Program-made: the position numbers and the translations under genes | Source: Candidatus Electrothrix rattekaaiensis | GTDB lineage: Bacteria > Desulfobacterota > Desulfobulbia > Desulfobulbales > Desulfobulbaceae | Direction: 5' to 3' | Length of the DNA stretch: 64,000 nucleotides | NCBI GenBank assembly: GCA_032595675.1 | Contig: JAVQMD010000001.1 | Span: forward strand, 2,202,640-2,266,639 | The notes under the pieces: model-generated | The model's database searches: none | Told to the model about the DNA's origin: nothing | The model's input: the letters and a program-made list of their open reading frames with translations, nothing else | In this document: positions 24,655-33,821 of the stretch, piece by piece | Position numbering within the stretch: the first letter of the stretch is position 1 | Layout of the letters: each line of letters opens with the position of its first letter

Positions 24655-25542
24655 TTATCGAAAGCAATTTTTGGCGTCACAAATGGATGCAAGATGGTCT
24701 CGTAAAGGTTCACCAAGGGTCGGATGATCCAAGGCGATATCAATAATGGCCTTGAGATAGCCCATCTTGTCTCCGGCATCATACCGTTTCCCTTCAAACT
24801 CATAGGCATACATGCCGCGCTGATCAGCAAGGGCCTGAAGAGCATCAGTCAGCTGGATCTCGCCGCCATGTCCCGGAGTTGTTTTGCCAAGTGCTGCAAA
24901 GATCTCCGGCATCAACAAATAACGACCGATAATGGCCATATCAGACTTGGAAGTGCCTAGAGCCGGTTTTTCCACCATCTGCTTCACCTTGACAGTGCGT
25001 TCAAAATCAGTTTTCTCTCCTTCGACAATACCGTATTGATGCGTTTGATCCATGGGAACGCGCTGGATCGAGACGATGGACTCGTTGACCTTCTCGTAGA
25101 GGTCAATCATCTGTCGACAACATGGAACCTTGCTGCGAACAAGGTCATCTCCCAGTAGAACTAGAAAGGGTTCATCTCCCACCACCTTGCGGGCCATCCA
25201 GATCGCGTGCCCCAAACCGAGCGGTTCTTTTTGGCGTACCGAAACAACGTCAATCAGGGAGGAAGTCAGGGACAGCTCTTCCCGCAGGGCATCCTTGTTT
25301 TTGTCCTTCAAGATGGTATCAAGCTCATAATTATAGTCAAAATGATTCTCAATCGCCGACTTTCCTGCCGAGGTGATCAGGATGACCTCTTCTATTCCAG
25401 AGGCCACCACTTCTTCGACAATATACTGGATTGTTGGACGATCAACAATGGTGAGCATCTCTTTAGGGATTGCCTTGGTTGCTGGCAGAAATCTGGTGCC
25501 GAGACCAGCAACAGGAATAACGGCTTTACGGACTTTCTTCAT
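24655..25542 (-). CDS. galU: UTP-glucose-1-phosphate uridylyltransferase
   Basis: A 295-residue nucleotidyltransferase that makes UDP-glucose from UTP and glucose-1-phosphate for surface glycans. It starts with KKVRKAVIPVAGLGTRFLP (nucleotide loop) and ATKAIPKEML, and has VLLGDDLV (metal-binding Asp), EKPALGTSKSDMAIIGRY and GGEIQLTDAL. I chose ATG 25542 because AGAGGAGA lies five bases upstream; the open frame extends 87 codons further, but that part does not resemble the family. A promoter candidate lies at 25748-25775. Confidence 0.95.
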   Translation of the reverse strand: MKKVRKAVIPVAGLGTRFLPATKAIPKEMLTIVDRPTIQYIVEEVVASGIEEVILITSAGKSAIENHFDYNYELDTILKDKNKDALREELSLTSSLIDVVSVRQKEPLGLGHAIWMARKVVGDEPFLVLLGDDLVRSKVPCCRQMIDLYEKVNESIVSIQRVPMDQTHQYGIVEGEKTDFERTVKVKQMVEKPALGTSKSDMAIIGRYLLMPEIFAALGKTTPGHGGEIQLTDALQALADQRGMYAYEFEGKRYDAGDKMGYLKAIIDIALDHPTLGEPLRDHLASICDAKNCFR

Positions 25543-25747
25543 GTTTCTCCTCTGAGTTGACTGGGCGGTAAACCCTTCCTTTCGGCTGAATAACCGGAAG
25601 GAATGTTGCGTTTGTTGAGCATTATCTCTACGGAATAAAGCAACCGGGGGCTGTGTCTGACGGCCCTGTTTGCCGATGATCCGCGATGAGGTCGAGAGTA
25701 TGCAATGCGAACATGCCATGCGAACGTGCAATGCAGTTGTCGGTTGA

Positions 25748-25775
25748 ATTATAACAATTTTACTTTTTTCTTCAA
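25748..25775 (-). promoter_or_regulatory. Candidate sigma-70 promoter for galU
   Basis: On the minus strand TTGAAG, a 16-bp spacer and TATAAT. The 465-bp gap 25543-26007 between the divergent galU and proC holds this promoter, a short GCAATGCGAAC/CCATGCGAAC direct repeat near 25705-25735 and no gene. Confidence 0.6.
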
Positions 25776-26007
25776 GGCGAACTTCTTGGACGTTCTTTAT
25801 CATTCTTCATGAGTCCCTGCAATTGAGAGATGATTTTTTTTCATATGCTGGTATGATGACGAACAAAATAATGTAAAGATTAGGGATGCCCCCTGTTCTT
25901 TGCAATAGAGTTGAAAAAGTGCGGGAGAACACTTCTATTCGATACCTCTTCCTCTCGGGAGAGGAAGATCGGTTCTTCTTTATATACAAGGAAAACGAGG
26001 AAAAACC

Positions 26008-26820
26008 ATGAAGAAAACATTATCTGTAGGCATGATCGGTGGCGGTCAGATGGGAGAAGCTCTGATTCGCGGCATGATAGAATCAGGGGTGACAAAGGCA
26101 GTGAATATTACAGTTGCCGATCCCATGGTCCGGCGGCGGGAGTACCTTGAAAACACCTATCAGATCAGTGCGGTGGAAACAGCAGCTGAGGTTGCCGAGA
26201 AGAGTCGTGTTATCATTTTGGCGATAAAGCCACAAATCATGGAACCGGTTCTGCGGCAGTACAGTGCCCATCTCACGGATGACCATTTGCTCATTTCCAT
26301 TGCCGCCGGTATCCCTCTTGCAAGCATAGAACAAGAGGTTGGCGGGAATGTGCGTATTATCAGAGTGATGCCAAATACCCCGGCCTTGGTGCTGGCCGGT
26401 GCTTCGGCTATGAGCGGCAACGAGAACATCAAGCAGGAGGACATGGAGATTGCCCAGCAGATTTTTTCCGCTGTGGGTACCTGCATTGAAGTTCCGGAAA
26501 ACCTCCTTGATGCAGTTACCGGTCTGAGCGGCTCCGGGCCCGGTTATGTGTTCACCTTTCTTGAAGCTTTGGTCGATGGTGGAGTGCTGGCCGGACTTCC
26601 GCGTCCAATAGCCGAGCAGCTTGCTCTTCAGACACTGTACGGTTCCGCCAAATTGGCCATGGAAACCCGAGAACCAGCAGCCGTGCTCAAAGGCAAGGTG
26701 ACCTCGCCGGGTGGAACAACCATTACCGGAATTCAGGTTCTGGAAGAAGGGTGCCTGCGCGGTACTGTCATGACCGCAGTGGAAGCGGCAACAGAGCGTT
26801 CCAAAAGCTTGGGGCAATAA
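26008..26820 (+). CDS. proC: Pyrroline-5-carboxylate reductase
   Basis: A 270-residue NAD(P)H-dependent enzyme for the last step of proline synthesis. The N-terminal Rossmann loop reads VGMIGGGQMGEALIRGM. The family also shows IILAIKPQ, VRIIRVMPNTPALV and the C-terminal signature VTGLSGSGPGYVFTFLEALVDGG plus KVTSPGGTTITGI. The length is standard. The start is ATG 26008, with a GAGGAAAA ribosome site. It lies just left of the insertion sequence. Confidence 0.96.
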   Translation: MKKTLSVGMIGGGQMGEALIRGMIESGVTKAVNITVADPMVRRREYLENTYQISAVETAAEVAEKSRVIILAIKPQIMEPVLRQYSAHLTDDHLLISIAAGIPLASIEQEVGGNVRIIRVMPNTPALVLAGASAMSGNENIKQEDMEIAQQIFSAVGTCIEVPENLLDAVTGLSGSGPGYVFTFLEALVDGGVLAGLPRPIAEQLALQTLYGSAKLAMETREPAAVLKGKVTSPGGTTITGIQVLEEGCLRGTVMTAVEAATERSKSLGQ

Positions 26821-26942
26821 TTTCCGTGCATGACGAATACGACGGATAAACACACTATGTAGTATCTGCTGAATTTCTTTTATATCCGGTAATAACGTTG
26901 CATTGTATATGAATGTATGCCACCATTAACTGGTTCTTTAAA

Positions 26943-28728
26943 CTCGATGAGCCAGTTTTTTCACCTTGCGGAATCTCCAAGGATCATGTTGAATTAGGGC
27001 ATCTTTTTCAACAACCTCGGGCTTGAGGAAATTTGTCTTGATGTATTTTTAGCCCAAAAACAAAAAATGGGGAGATTGGTCTAACAATAAAACTCCAGAT
27101 TAAGCTTTGCGAAATCCTTCGACGTTCTAAAGACAGGCCAACTCCCCAAAAAGAATGCATGTAGGATAGCGAGCCGAAATTTAACTGTTCAAAATGTAAA
27201 TATTATTATATCATTGATCCCTCAATGTTGTCACCCACGAAGAGAGGTCTCATGGTTATCGGCAAAGAGTTACCAGTTTTTATCACTGATTTTTTTGAAG
27301 AAATAGACGAAAGGATTAGAGCTCACAGTCCTGGCAACGGCCTGTCAAAAACACAAAAATACTGGTTGGCTTTTTGTACTTTAGCCACTCTGGCAACTAA
27401 TTCGGTATGCTGGGCAAGATTTGAAAAAGTCAGCTTGGGTAGGTACAAAAAGAAAGCTCTGTCCTGGATGTTTTGTCACTCCAAAATTCCGTGGTGTTTA
27501 CTGTTTCAAGTATCAGTAAATGTTATTATTTCTTTATATAGAATTACCAGTGGAACTCTTAATATTGACGAGTCGGACAATCATCGCTCCAAGCGTACGA
27601 AAAAGATCTCGTGGGTCCATAAACTCAAGGATAAGGCAACCGGTGGCTATGCTATGGGGCAATGCGTGGTGTTTATTGTTCTCGTCACTCCAATCATTAC
27701 CATTCCGGTTGGATTTAAATTTTACATGCCGGATCCAGATATTACTCAATGGAGAAAAAAGTACAATAAGCTCAGAAAAATTGGAATTTCGGCGGCTCAA
27801 CGACCAAAAAGACCGCCTAAAAATCCAAACTATCCTTCAAAAAACGAACTGGCAATTCAGCTCCTTAAAGAATTTAAGGAAAAATATCCTGATATCAAGG
27901 TGAAATGTGTCAATGCAGACGCATTATATGGTAATAAAAAATTCCTTACGGGTGCCGCGTCCGTCTACAAATCAACACAGATTATTAGTCAAATAGGAAA
28001 AAATAGAAAGGTTCGCCACCGTGGCAAAGATATTAGCGTGAAAGAATATTTCTCCCGCAACTCCGGAGTACTCCAACAGATAAAAATTCGTGGGGAAAAA
28101 GAAATAATGGCCACGATTGCCAGCGCACGCTTGTATGTATCCAGTCAAGGCGTTAAACGTTTTCTTGTTGCGGTAAAATACGAAGATGAGGATGAATACC
28201 GCTACCTCGTCGCTACCGATATGTCATGGAGAACAGAGGATATTGTAAAGGCTTACACTCTAAGATGGCTTGTAGAGGTTTTTTTTCAGGACTGGAAGGC
28301 CAATGAAGGATGGGCGACTTTGACCAAGCTGACAGGTGAGGAGGGGTCTCGCAACAGCTTGATCCTGAGCCTGCTGGTTGATCATTGCCTCCTTTTTCAT
28401 CCGGACCAACTAGCCAGGATTAAGAACAAACTTCCCGCAGCTACTGTTGGAACCCTACGGCACCAGATTAGCATGGACAGCCTATTCATGTTCATACAAG
28501 AACTCCTACAGTCGGAAAATCCAGCTAAGGCACTCGAACAACTTGCTTCCAAGGTAAAAGAATCTGTCATTTTTTTGGCTCCCTCGAAAAAACACATGGT
28601 AGGTAGGGATCTTGGTCGACTGGAAGCAAGTCCATCATTGCAATACAGAGCTGCCGGGTGACTAAGTCACTTTGATTTGGAATAAACTTGGGGAAAATGT
28701 GTCAAGATAAAAAAACTGGCTCATCGAG
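26943..28728 (+). mobile_element. Complete insertion sequence of about 1.79 kb
   Basis: Left end CTCGATGAGCCAGTTTTTT at 26943 onward is matched by its inverted copy ending at 28728 (AAAAAACTGGCTCATCGAG); similarity continues a few bases further (CACCTTG against TATCTTG), so the terminal repeats are about 20-27 bp. One transposase gene fills the element. No target-site duplication is obvious in the flanks (TTTAAA against ATACAA), which may mean deletion or a recombined end. About 280 bp of non-coding IS sequence precedes the transposase. Confidence 0.85.
27252..28661 (+). CDS. DDE transposase (IS4-like superfamily)
   Basis: A 469-residue transposase, apparently intact. Catalytic triad candidates: first D in LNIDESDNHRS, second D in KCVNADALYGNKKF, and E in the C-terminal LRWLVEVFFQDWKANEGW, which matches the Y-(2)-R-(3)-E-(6)-K logic of IS4-type enzymes with Leu in place of Tyr. 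A basic region (RPKRPPKNPNY) lies between the first two acids. I chose ATG 27252, with AGAGAGG upstream, over ATG 27225. It is inside the two inverted repeats of the element and probably active or recently so. Confidence 0.88.
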   Translation: MVIGKELPVFITDFFEEIDERIRAHSPGNGLSKTQKYWLAFCTLATLATNSVCWARFEKVSLGRYKKKALSWMFCHSKIPWCLLFQVSVNVIISLYRITSGTLNIDESDNHRSKRTKKISWVHKLKDKATGGYAMGQCVVFIVLVTPIITIPVGFKFYMPDPDITQWRKKYNKLRKIGISAAQRPKRPPKNPNYPSKNELAIQLLKEFKEKYPDIKVKCVNADALYGNKKFLTGAASVYKSTQIISQIGKNRKVRHRGKDISVKEYFSRNSGVLQQIKIRGEKEIMATIASARLYVSSQGVKRFLVAVKYEDEDEYRYLVATDMSWRTEDIVKAYTLRWLVEVFFQDWKANEGWATLTKLTGEEGSRNSLILSLLVDHCLLFHPDQLARIKNKLPAATVGTLRHQISMDSLFMFIQELLQSENPAKALEQLASKVKESVIFLAPSKKHMVGRDLGRLEASPSLQYRAAG

Positions 28729-28817
28729 ATACAATCGAATGCGAAGTTATATGGGCCGCAGCGAAGAAGCATCTACCTATTTTGAAACAAGAGGTTGATG
28801 AGTACATCAATACTTGA
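28729..28817 (+). pseudogene. Possible C-terminal gene fragment cut by the IS
   Basis: Directly after the right IS end an open frame without a start codon reads CEVIWAAAKKHLPILKQEV and stops at TGA 28815. It has the feel of a real helical C-terminus. No matching N-terminal part is seen left of the IS. The frame is short, so this is tentative. Confidence 0.3.
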
Positions 28818-28846
28818 GCTATACTGCCGGGGCCTGACAAATACAG

Positions 28847-28866
28847 CCCGATATTTCAATATCGGG
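28847..28866 (+). promoter_or_regulatory. Hairpin directly upstream of mqnA
   Basis: CCCGATAT, loop TTCA, ATATCGGG: a perfect 8-bp stem ending two bases before the first possible ATG (28868). It would block that start in mRNA, which is one reason to favour a downstream start for mqnA. It could also be the residue of a terminator. Confidence 0.5.
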
Positions 28867-28909
28867 TATGGAAGGCGAAGAATATCGATTTGTTAGCATG
28901 AGAAAAGCT

Positions 28910-29740
28910 ATGGCACGCTTGGGCATGGTCAACTACATCAACACCGCTCCTATTTACGAAGTCTGGAAAGAGCAGGTGCATCGCCCGGACTGGCCTGTGA
29001 CCGAGGCCCCGCCTGCACAGCTCAATCGGCTGCTGGCTGCCGGAGAGCTTGACCTCGGCTTTGTCTCCTGCTACGAATATGCAGTCCGCCCGGAGCAGTA
29101 TCGGATCATGGCCGATCTTTCCATTTCCGCAACCGGGCCGGTGGGCAGTGTGTTTCTCTTCTCCTCGGTGCCGCCGGAGCAACTGGATGGAAAACAGGTA
29201 CTCCTGACCGGTCAGTCCGACACCTCGGTCTGGCTCTTGCGCATTATTCTGGAAGACTTTTTTGAGGTCAAACCCGAATATACCCGTGGCGAGATCTTCG
29301 CCAAGCACAGACCTGAAAAAGAACCGGCAGCAGTCCTTGCCATCGGCGACGAAGCCCTGCGTCTGGCAACAGAGAGCAACTCCCCCTCCCCTGTCCAGCT
29401 GGACTTGGCGGAATTCTGGCATCAACAAACCGGGCTACCCTTTGTCTTTTCCGTCTGCGCTGTGCGTGAGAATTTTCTGACAACCGCCGAAGACGCTGCA
29501 AGGGAATTGCATCAAACCCTGCTTTCCTGTCGTGATCAAGGGAGGAAGCGTCTGCCGGAGATCTCCGAACGAGCGGCCCGTCGTATTCCTATGGACTCGA
29601 CGGCCTGCCTTTGCTATCTTCAAGCTATGGAATATGATCTTTCCCCGGCCAAGCTGCAAGCCCTGGAAGAATTCTTCAGCCGCCTGATTCGCCACGGAGC
29701 GGCATCTGACAAGGCCCTGCCATTGAAAATATTCCGATGA
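28910..29740 (+). CDS. mqnA: Chorismate dehydratase (futalosine menaquinone pathway)
   Basis: MqnA removes water from chorismate to give 3-enolpyruvyl-benzoate, the first committed step of the futalosine route to menaquinone. Family features: N-terminal RLGMVNYINTAPIY, the substrate loop ELDLGFVSCYEYA, SISATGPVGSVFLFS, LTGQSDTSVWLLRIIL and AVLAIGDEALRL. Homologues usually begin at the M(A)RLG position, so I chose ATG 28910 (276 residues); frames from 28868 or 28898 are possible. It is followed 48 bp later by menG. Confidence 0.9.
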   Translation: MARLGMVNYINTAPIYEVWKEQVHRPDWPVTEAPPAQLNRLLAAGELDLGFVSCYEYAVRPEQYRIMADLSISATGPVGSVFLFSSVPPEQLDGKQVLLTGQSDTSVWLLRIILEDFFEVKPEYTRGEIFAKHRPEKEPAAVLAIGDEALRLATESNSPSPVQLDLAEFWHQQTGLPFVFSVCAVRENFLTTAEDAARELHQTLLSCRDQGRKRLPEISERAARRIPMDSTACLCYLQAMEYDLSPAKLQALEEFFSRLIRHGAASDKALPLKIFR

Positions 29741-29788
29741 TATCCAAGTCGTTCTCAGCTTTTTCAGCCTTTGTTTTCTGGACGGTTC

Positions 29789-30496
29789 ATGGTTCTTCTT
29801 GAGGAAAAAAAAGAGTATGTGCGGCAAACCTTTGCCGCAATCAGCCATAAATATGATTTTATCAATTCTCTGCTCTCCCTTTTGGTGGATCGCTGCTGGC
29901 GTTGGCGCACCTGCCGTCTGCTGGATGATTTCCCGGAAGGCCCGGTGCTTGATCTCTGCGCCGGGACCATGCCCCTGTCCTTGGAGCTGACCCGACAGGC
30001 CAAAGACAGGGTCGTCGTCTCTATTGATTTTTGCGAGGACATGCTCAAGGCCGGGGTGAGAAAATTGCAGGATGACCCGTGCAGCTCAAGGATCTTTCCG
30101 ATCTGCGGAGACGGAGAGGCGATCCCGGCAGGCAGGGACATCTTTTGCGGCTGCACTGTGGGCTTCGGCATCCGAAATCTTGTGGATATCCCCGGTGGAT
30201 TGGCGGAAATATACCGGGTTCTCCAACCCAAGGGCAGGTTGCTGATCCTTGAGTTCTCCCGCCCGACCAATATGCTCTTCAAACCGCTCTATACCTGCTA
30301 TCTGCATTATATCATGCCCCGCATAGCCGGTGTCTGCTCGAATGACAGAAAGGCGTACGAATATCTTGCCCAATCCATTGCTTTGTTTTATGAACCAGAG
30401 GAGCTGCTTGCCATGATGCGGAAGGCAGGCTTCACCAAGGTGGAACGCAAAAAACTGACCTTGGGGATTGTGTCTATCTATGTGGGCATCAAGTAA
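29789..30496 (+). CDS. menG: Demethylmenaquinone methyltransferase (UbiE/MenG type)
   Basis: A 235-residue SAM-dependent methyltransferase for the last step of menaquinone synthesis. It begins with KKEYVRQTFAAISHKYDFIN, typical of UbiE. The SAM loop is VLDLCAGTMPLSLEL, in which the usual final Gly is Met. Other signatures: GDGEAIP, the VGFGIRNLVDIPGGLAEIYRVLQPKGRLLILEFSRP-type region, and a final LGIVSIYVGIK. ATG 29789 is preferred to TTG 29771. With mqnA and the distant ubiX it marks a quinone locus. Confidence 0.92.
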   Translation: MVLLEEKKEYVRQTFAAISHKYDFINSLLSLLVDRCWRWRTCRLLDDFPEGPVLDLCAGTMPLSLELTRQAKDRVVVSIDFCEDMLKAGVRKLQDDPCSSRIFPICGDGEAIPAGRDIFCGCTVGFGIRNLVDIPGGLAEIYRVLQPKGRLLILEFSRPTNMLFKPLYTCYLHYIMPRIAGVCSNDRKAYEYLAQSIALFYEPEELLAMMRKAGFTKVERKKLTLGIVSIYVGIK

Positions 30497-30531
30497 TACG
30501 GTGAGAACAGGATAAAATAACGGAGAAAACT

Positions 30532-33267
30532 ATGGCCGAACTTCCTGATAACGGACTCAACATCAGCAGGCCGGTTGCGGTCTGGAACCGGGAGATCAAG
30601 GCGGAACCGCACAAGCTCTTGCTCGGCCTCAGCAAAATGGTGGTTGAAGGAGTGTTCAAGGACTGGAGCGACTTCGGCGGTGCTACTCTGGACACCCTGG
30701 ATGCCCTTGGTCTGGCCAAGAAACCGGGTGAACTGGCTTGGTTGCTCATCTATCGTGCCCTGATGATGGCCTTAGCGGAATTGGTAAAAAATTACCAGGA
30801 TCTGTTCCGTAATCCACCGGAAACGGAGAAGCTGGAAGGGCTTGCTGCGCTGTTTGAAGAGGAGATGGATAAGGCTGAGGTGGTTATCAGGCAGGAGTTC
30901 TTTGATCGGCCCGGTGAACTCCCTCTACTCAAGGAGCTGCAAGCCCCGTTGACTGACTGGTTGCAGGGGCTCGGTGCTTCAGAAGCTGATGCTGCCCAGA
31001 TCGTCTGTCGTCTGCCGGATTATTTTATTTTTGCCCTGCACGAGACCTGGAAGAAGGCCCCGCAGGATTACGCCGCCCTGACCCAATATTTTGACAGCCC
31101 GTTCACCGGGGCGACTGAAGAGGTACGGAACTGGCTGCTCTATGCGCAGCATCTGCAACGGCAGGTCAGCGACCGGATGTTTGCTGAGGCATTCGGCGTG
31201 GACAAGGTCTATGTGCCGTTACGGGCTTATTACGAGGAAAAGGAGCAGGAGGATGAGCGCAGGCAGGAGCTGGAAGCGCAGCGGGACAAGGTAAAACGGA
31301 TCGTGGTTGATCTGGAAGACGAGTTCCGCAGCTGGTTGGGCAATCCAACTGGAGAACCTGCTGTCCGCTTTCTCAGCGGCGGGCCTGGGTCGGGCAAGTC
31401 CACCTTTGCCAAGATCTTTGCCGCCAAAATCGCCAAGGAAACCGACATTCCTTGCCTCTACATTCCCCTGCACCGTTTTGATGCCACGGGAGACTTGATT
31501 GATGCTATGGAAAGCTATATCAGGAGAAGGCCGTTTTTGTCCCGCAATCCACTTGATCCCAAGAAGGGTGAGAAGCGATTACTGATCATCTTTGACGGCC
31601 TAGATGAATTAGCCTTGCAAGGCAAAGCTGCCTCGGAGGTGGCAAAGAATTTTGTATCTGAGGTATTGGATCGCATCCAAGAATTCAACGGTTATGACAA
31701 ACAATGTCAGGTCATCATCACCGGGCGCACCATTGCTGTGCAGTCGGTGGCAACCAAACTGCGTGAAGCCAAGCAAATCAGTTCTGTGCTGCCCTATTTT
31801 GTCGAGGAAGAGGAGCGGAAAGAATTTCATGACCCGGACGGCCTGCTGGCCGAGGACCAGCGGCAGATCTGGTGGCGACAATATGGAGAGGCCGCAGGCA
31901 AGGGCTATGCGGGCCTGCCTGCCGACTTGGCGCGGAAGCATCTTGCTGAAATCACGGCCCAGCCCCTGCTCAATTACTTGGTCGCTTTGAGCTATGACCG
32001 CAAGAGCATCGAATTTACTGATGACACCACCCTGAATCAGATCTATGCCGATCTGATCAAGGCGGTCTATTGCCGTCAGTACGAGGAAGGCGGGCGGGTG
32101 AGTTCCTGTGCAGGCGGACTGGAGGAAGGCAAGTTTCTTCGGGTGCTGGAAGAAATCGCCTTGGCGGTCTGGCATGGGGACGGACGCACGGCCACGGTTT
32201 CCAGTATTCGGGAGAAATTCACAGCAGGCGGCATTAAACGCTATCTGGAGCAGTTCCAGGAAGGGGCTAAGGCGGGCGTGACTCGGTTGTTGACGGCCTT
32301 TTACTTCCGTCAGTCTGACAATCGCCAAGATGGTGATCCCACCTTTGAGTTCACCCATAAAAGCTTTGGTGAATACCTGACCGCCTTGCGAATTATCCGC
32401 CTTTTGCGCCAGATGCAGAAGCAGCGCAGGCGACGGCAGGAAGACCCGGATGATGGGTGGTCGGAAAAGGAGGCCCTCCAGCACTGGACAAGCTTTTGTG
32501 CGGTTACAGCGATGGATTTCGACTTGCTGCGTTTCATCAGTAACGAGTTCCAGGCAATGAAGCAGGAAGAACTGCTCAATTTGCAGGGCATGATTCGTGA
32601 GTTGCTCAGTTACACCATCAATCAGGGCCTGCCCTTTCCTGATCAGTTCCAAAGCAAAGGCTTTAAGGAACATCTGCGCTTGGCACGCAATGCAGAAGTG
32701 GCGTTGCTGGCTGTGCATTTTTTCATTGCGGATCTGACTGAACAGGTTTCGAGATTGGAATTAGAGACACGTACAGATTTCAGCAATTGGTTTTCGCGGT
32801 TGAGAACACAAGGGATTATACATTGGTTAGCGTGCTTGGATTTATCTGGCTATTACCTTATGGGGCAAGATTTTACTAACGCAATTTTTATTGCGTCATG
32901 TCTTGATAATACACAATTATCTTTATCATTTTTTGCAGGAGCGGATTTAAGGGGAGTGCAACTTAAAAAGGCTGGTCTTATTGAGGCTAATTTACAAGAT
33001 GTAAATCTTGAAGGAGCGAATCTCAAAGATGCTTTCCTTATAAAAGCTATTCTGCGAGGTGCAAACCTTGAAGGAACGAATTTGGAAAAAGCAGATTTGA
33101 CAGATGCCAATCTTGAAGAGGCAAATTTAACGGGTGCCAATCTCAAAGGTGCAAACCTTACATCGGCTAATTTGCGAGACGCAAGGCTTGAAGGGACGAA
33201 TTTGGAGGGGACAAATTTAGAAGGTGCCAACCTCAAAGGCACCATTCTGGAAAACAAGGATTCGTAG
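30532..33267 (+). CDS. STAND/NACHT-like NTPase with C-terminal pentapeptide repeats
   Basis: A 911-residue multidomain ATPase. Residues 1-270 are helical with no recognised effector. The P-loop GGPGSGKST lies at 283-291 and a Walker B LLIIFDGLDEL at about 350-360, followed by VIITGRT and a helical region like NACHT arms. From about residue 800 there are some 18 pentapeptide repeats (A(N/D)Lxx units such as GANLEGTNLEKADL). Proteins of this class are proposed intracellular sensors, some antiviral; function here is inference. The DNA turns AT-rich from about 32740, exactly where the repeat domain begins, which suggests a fused module. The stop TAG is part of a GTAGGGGC palindromic repeat. It sits between menG and ubiX. 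Confidence 0.85.
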   Translation: MAELPDNGLNISRPVAVWNREIKAEPHKLLLGLSKMVVEGVFKDWSDFGGATLDTLDALGLAKKPGELAWLLIYRALMMALAELVKNYQDLFRNPPETEKLEGLAALFEEEMDKAEVVIRQEFFDRPGELPLLKELQAPLTDWLQGLGASEADAAQIVCRLPDYFIFALHETWKKAPQDYAALTQYFDSPFTGATEEVRNWLLYAQHLQRQVSDRMFAEAFGVDKVYVPLRAYYEEKEQEDERRQELEAQRDKVKRIVVDLEDEFRSWLGNPTGEPAVRFLSGGPGSGKSTFAKIFAAKIAKETDIPCLYIPLHRFDATGDLIDAMESYIRRRPFLSRNPLDPKKGEKRLLIIFDGLDELALQGKAASEVAKNFVSEVLDRIQEFNGYDKQCQVIITGRTIAVQSVATKLREAKQISSVLPYFVEEEERKEFHDPDGLLAEDQRQIWWRQYGEAAGKGYAGLPADLARKHLAEITAQPLLNYLVALSYDRKSIEFTDDTTLNQIYADLIKAVYCRQYEEGGRVSSCAGGLEEGKFLRVLEEIALAVWHGDGRTATVSSIREKFTAGGIKRYLEQFQEGAKAGVTRLLTAFYFRQSDNRQDGDPTFEFTHKSFGEYLTALRIIRLLRQMQKQRRRRQEDPDDGWSEKEALQHWTSFCAVTAMDFDLLRFISNEFQAMKQEELLNLQGMIRELLSYTINQGLPFPDQFQSKGFKEHLRLARNAEVALLAVHFFIADLTEQVSRLELETRTDFSNWFSRLRTQGIIHWLACLDLSGYYLMGQDFTNAIFIASCLDNTQLSLSFFAGADLRGVQLKKAGLIEANLQDVNLEGANLKDAFLIKAILRGANLEGTNLEKADLTDANLEEANLTGANLKGANLTSANLRDARLEGTNLEGTNLEGANLKGTILENKDS

Positions 33268-33303
33268 GGGCACGGCGTGCCGTGCCCGGTGTTGCAACAC
33301 CGG
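33264..33303. repeat. Two abutting palindromes at the end of the STAND gene
   Basis: GTAGGGGCACGGC/GTGCCGTGCCC (33264-33287) is followed immediately by the perfect 18-bp palindrome CCGGTGTTGCAACACCGG (33286-33303). The first belongs to the GTAGGGG family and supplies the stop codon of the preceding gene. Confidence 0.85.
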
Positions 33304-33474
33304 GCTATTCTCGGGCAGTCCCTCCGGGACGCAGTGCATCTTTTTGAGGCAGGATCATCGCCCACATGCCGACAGGCTGTCTTGTATACTTCGGATATTG
33401 CGTTCAGTTCGGATATGGCGTATGCTCAGAATGAGCGGTTCAAGTACAATAGATTTCAATCGGAGGTGTTCAAT

Positions 33475-33711
33475 ATGACCACAATTCAGAAGACCATCAG
33501 GATTCCCGCAGATCGTCAGGTCCATTTTGACCTGACGGTTCCGGGCGGTGTTCCGGTGGGTGAAGCCCAAGTGCTCATGATCATCTCTCCGCTGCCCGTC
33601 ACTCGCAGGCGGAACCGGCTGGCCCGACTTGCCGGATGCCTTGCGGACAGCCCTAATTTTTCGCGCAATCCTGTTGAACTACAGAGAGAGATGCGGGATG
33701 AGTGGGAATAG
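33475..33711 (+). CDS. Antitoxin-like protein, partner of a truncated PIN toxin
   Basis: A 78-residue protein beginning TTIQKTIRIPADRQVHFDL and ending LQREMRDEWE, a C-terminus typical of antitoxins that dock on PIN-domain toxins. The start ATG 33475 has GGAGGT eight bases upstream. Its last codons overlap the ATG (33698) of a PIN toxin of which only the first residues survive, so it is now an orphan. The family is inferred from size, ending and context. Confidence 0.65.
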   Translation: MTTIQKTIRIPADRQVHFDLTVPGGVPVGEAQVLMIISPLPVTRRRNRLARLAGCLADSPNFSRNPVELQREMRDEWE

Positions 33712-33757
33712 GCTGGTACTTGACACCAATATCGTCCTCGGAGATGCGCTGTTGACA
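33698..33757 (+). pseudogene. Truncated PIN-domain (VapC-like) toxin
   Basis: The reading frame starts MSGNRLVLDTNIVLGDALL, the hallmark first strand and catalytic Asp of a PIN nuclease, overlapping the antitoxin stop region as usual for such pairs. After about 20 residues the sequence switches into the leader block 33751-33821 that also precedes the Phd gene at 36213, and all other PIN catalytic residues are absent. A toxin lost by recombination at the repeat is the simplest reading. Confidence 0.7.
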
Positions 33758-33821
33758 GAGTTTTCATTTCCTGCAAGGATTATCTGTGAGAGCTGTCAGA
33801 AACAGCAAAAGGAGGTATGTC
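33751..33821 (+). repeat. Antitoxin leader repeat, copy 1
   Basis: A 71-bp block running from GTTGACAG through TTTCATTTCCTGCAAGGATT and ATCTGTGAGAGCT to AAAAGGAGG, ending at the vapB start. A near-identical block lies at 36141-36212 before a different antitoxin gene. It holds a TTGACA box and the ribosome site, so it probably carries promoter and operator. Confidence 0.85.

Noticed and set aside
31609-32718. 369-codon minus frame inside the STAND/pentapeptide gene
   Set aside because: Shadow of the sense frame, which carries the Walker motifs; no domain recognised.
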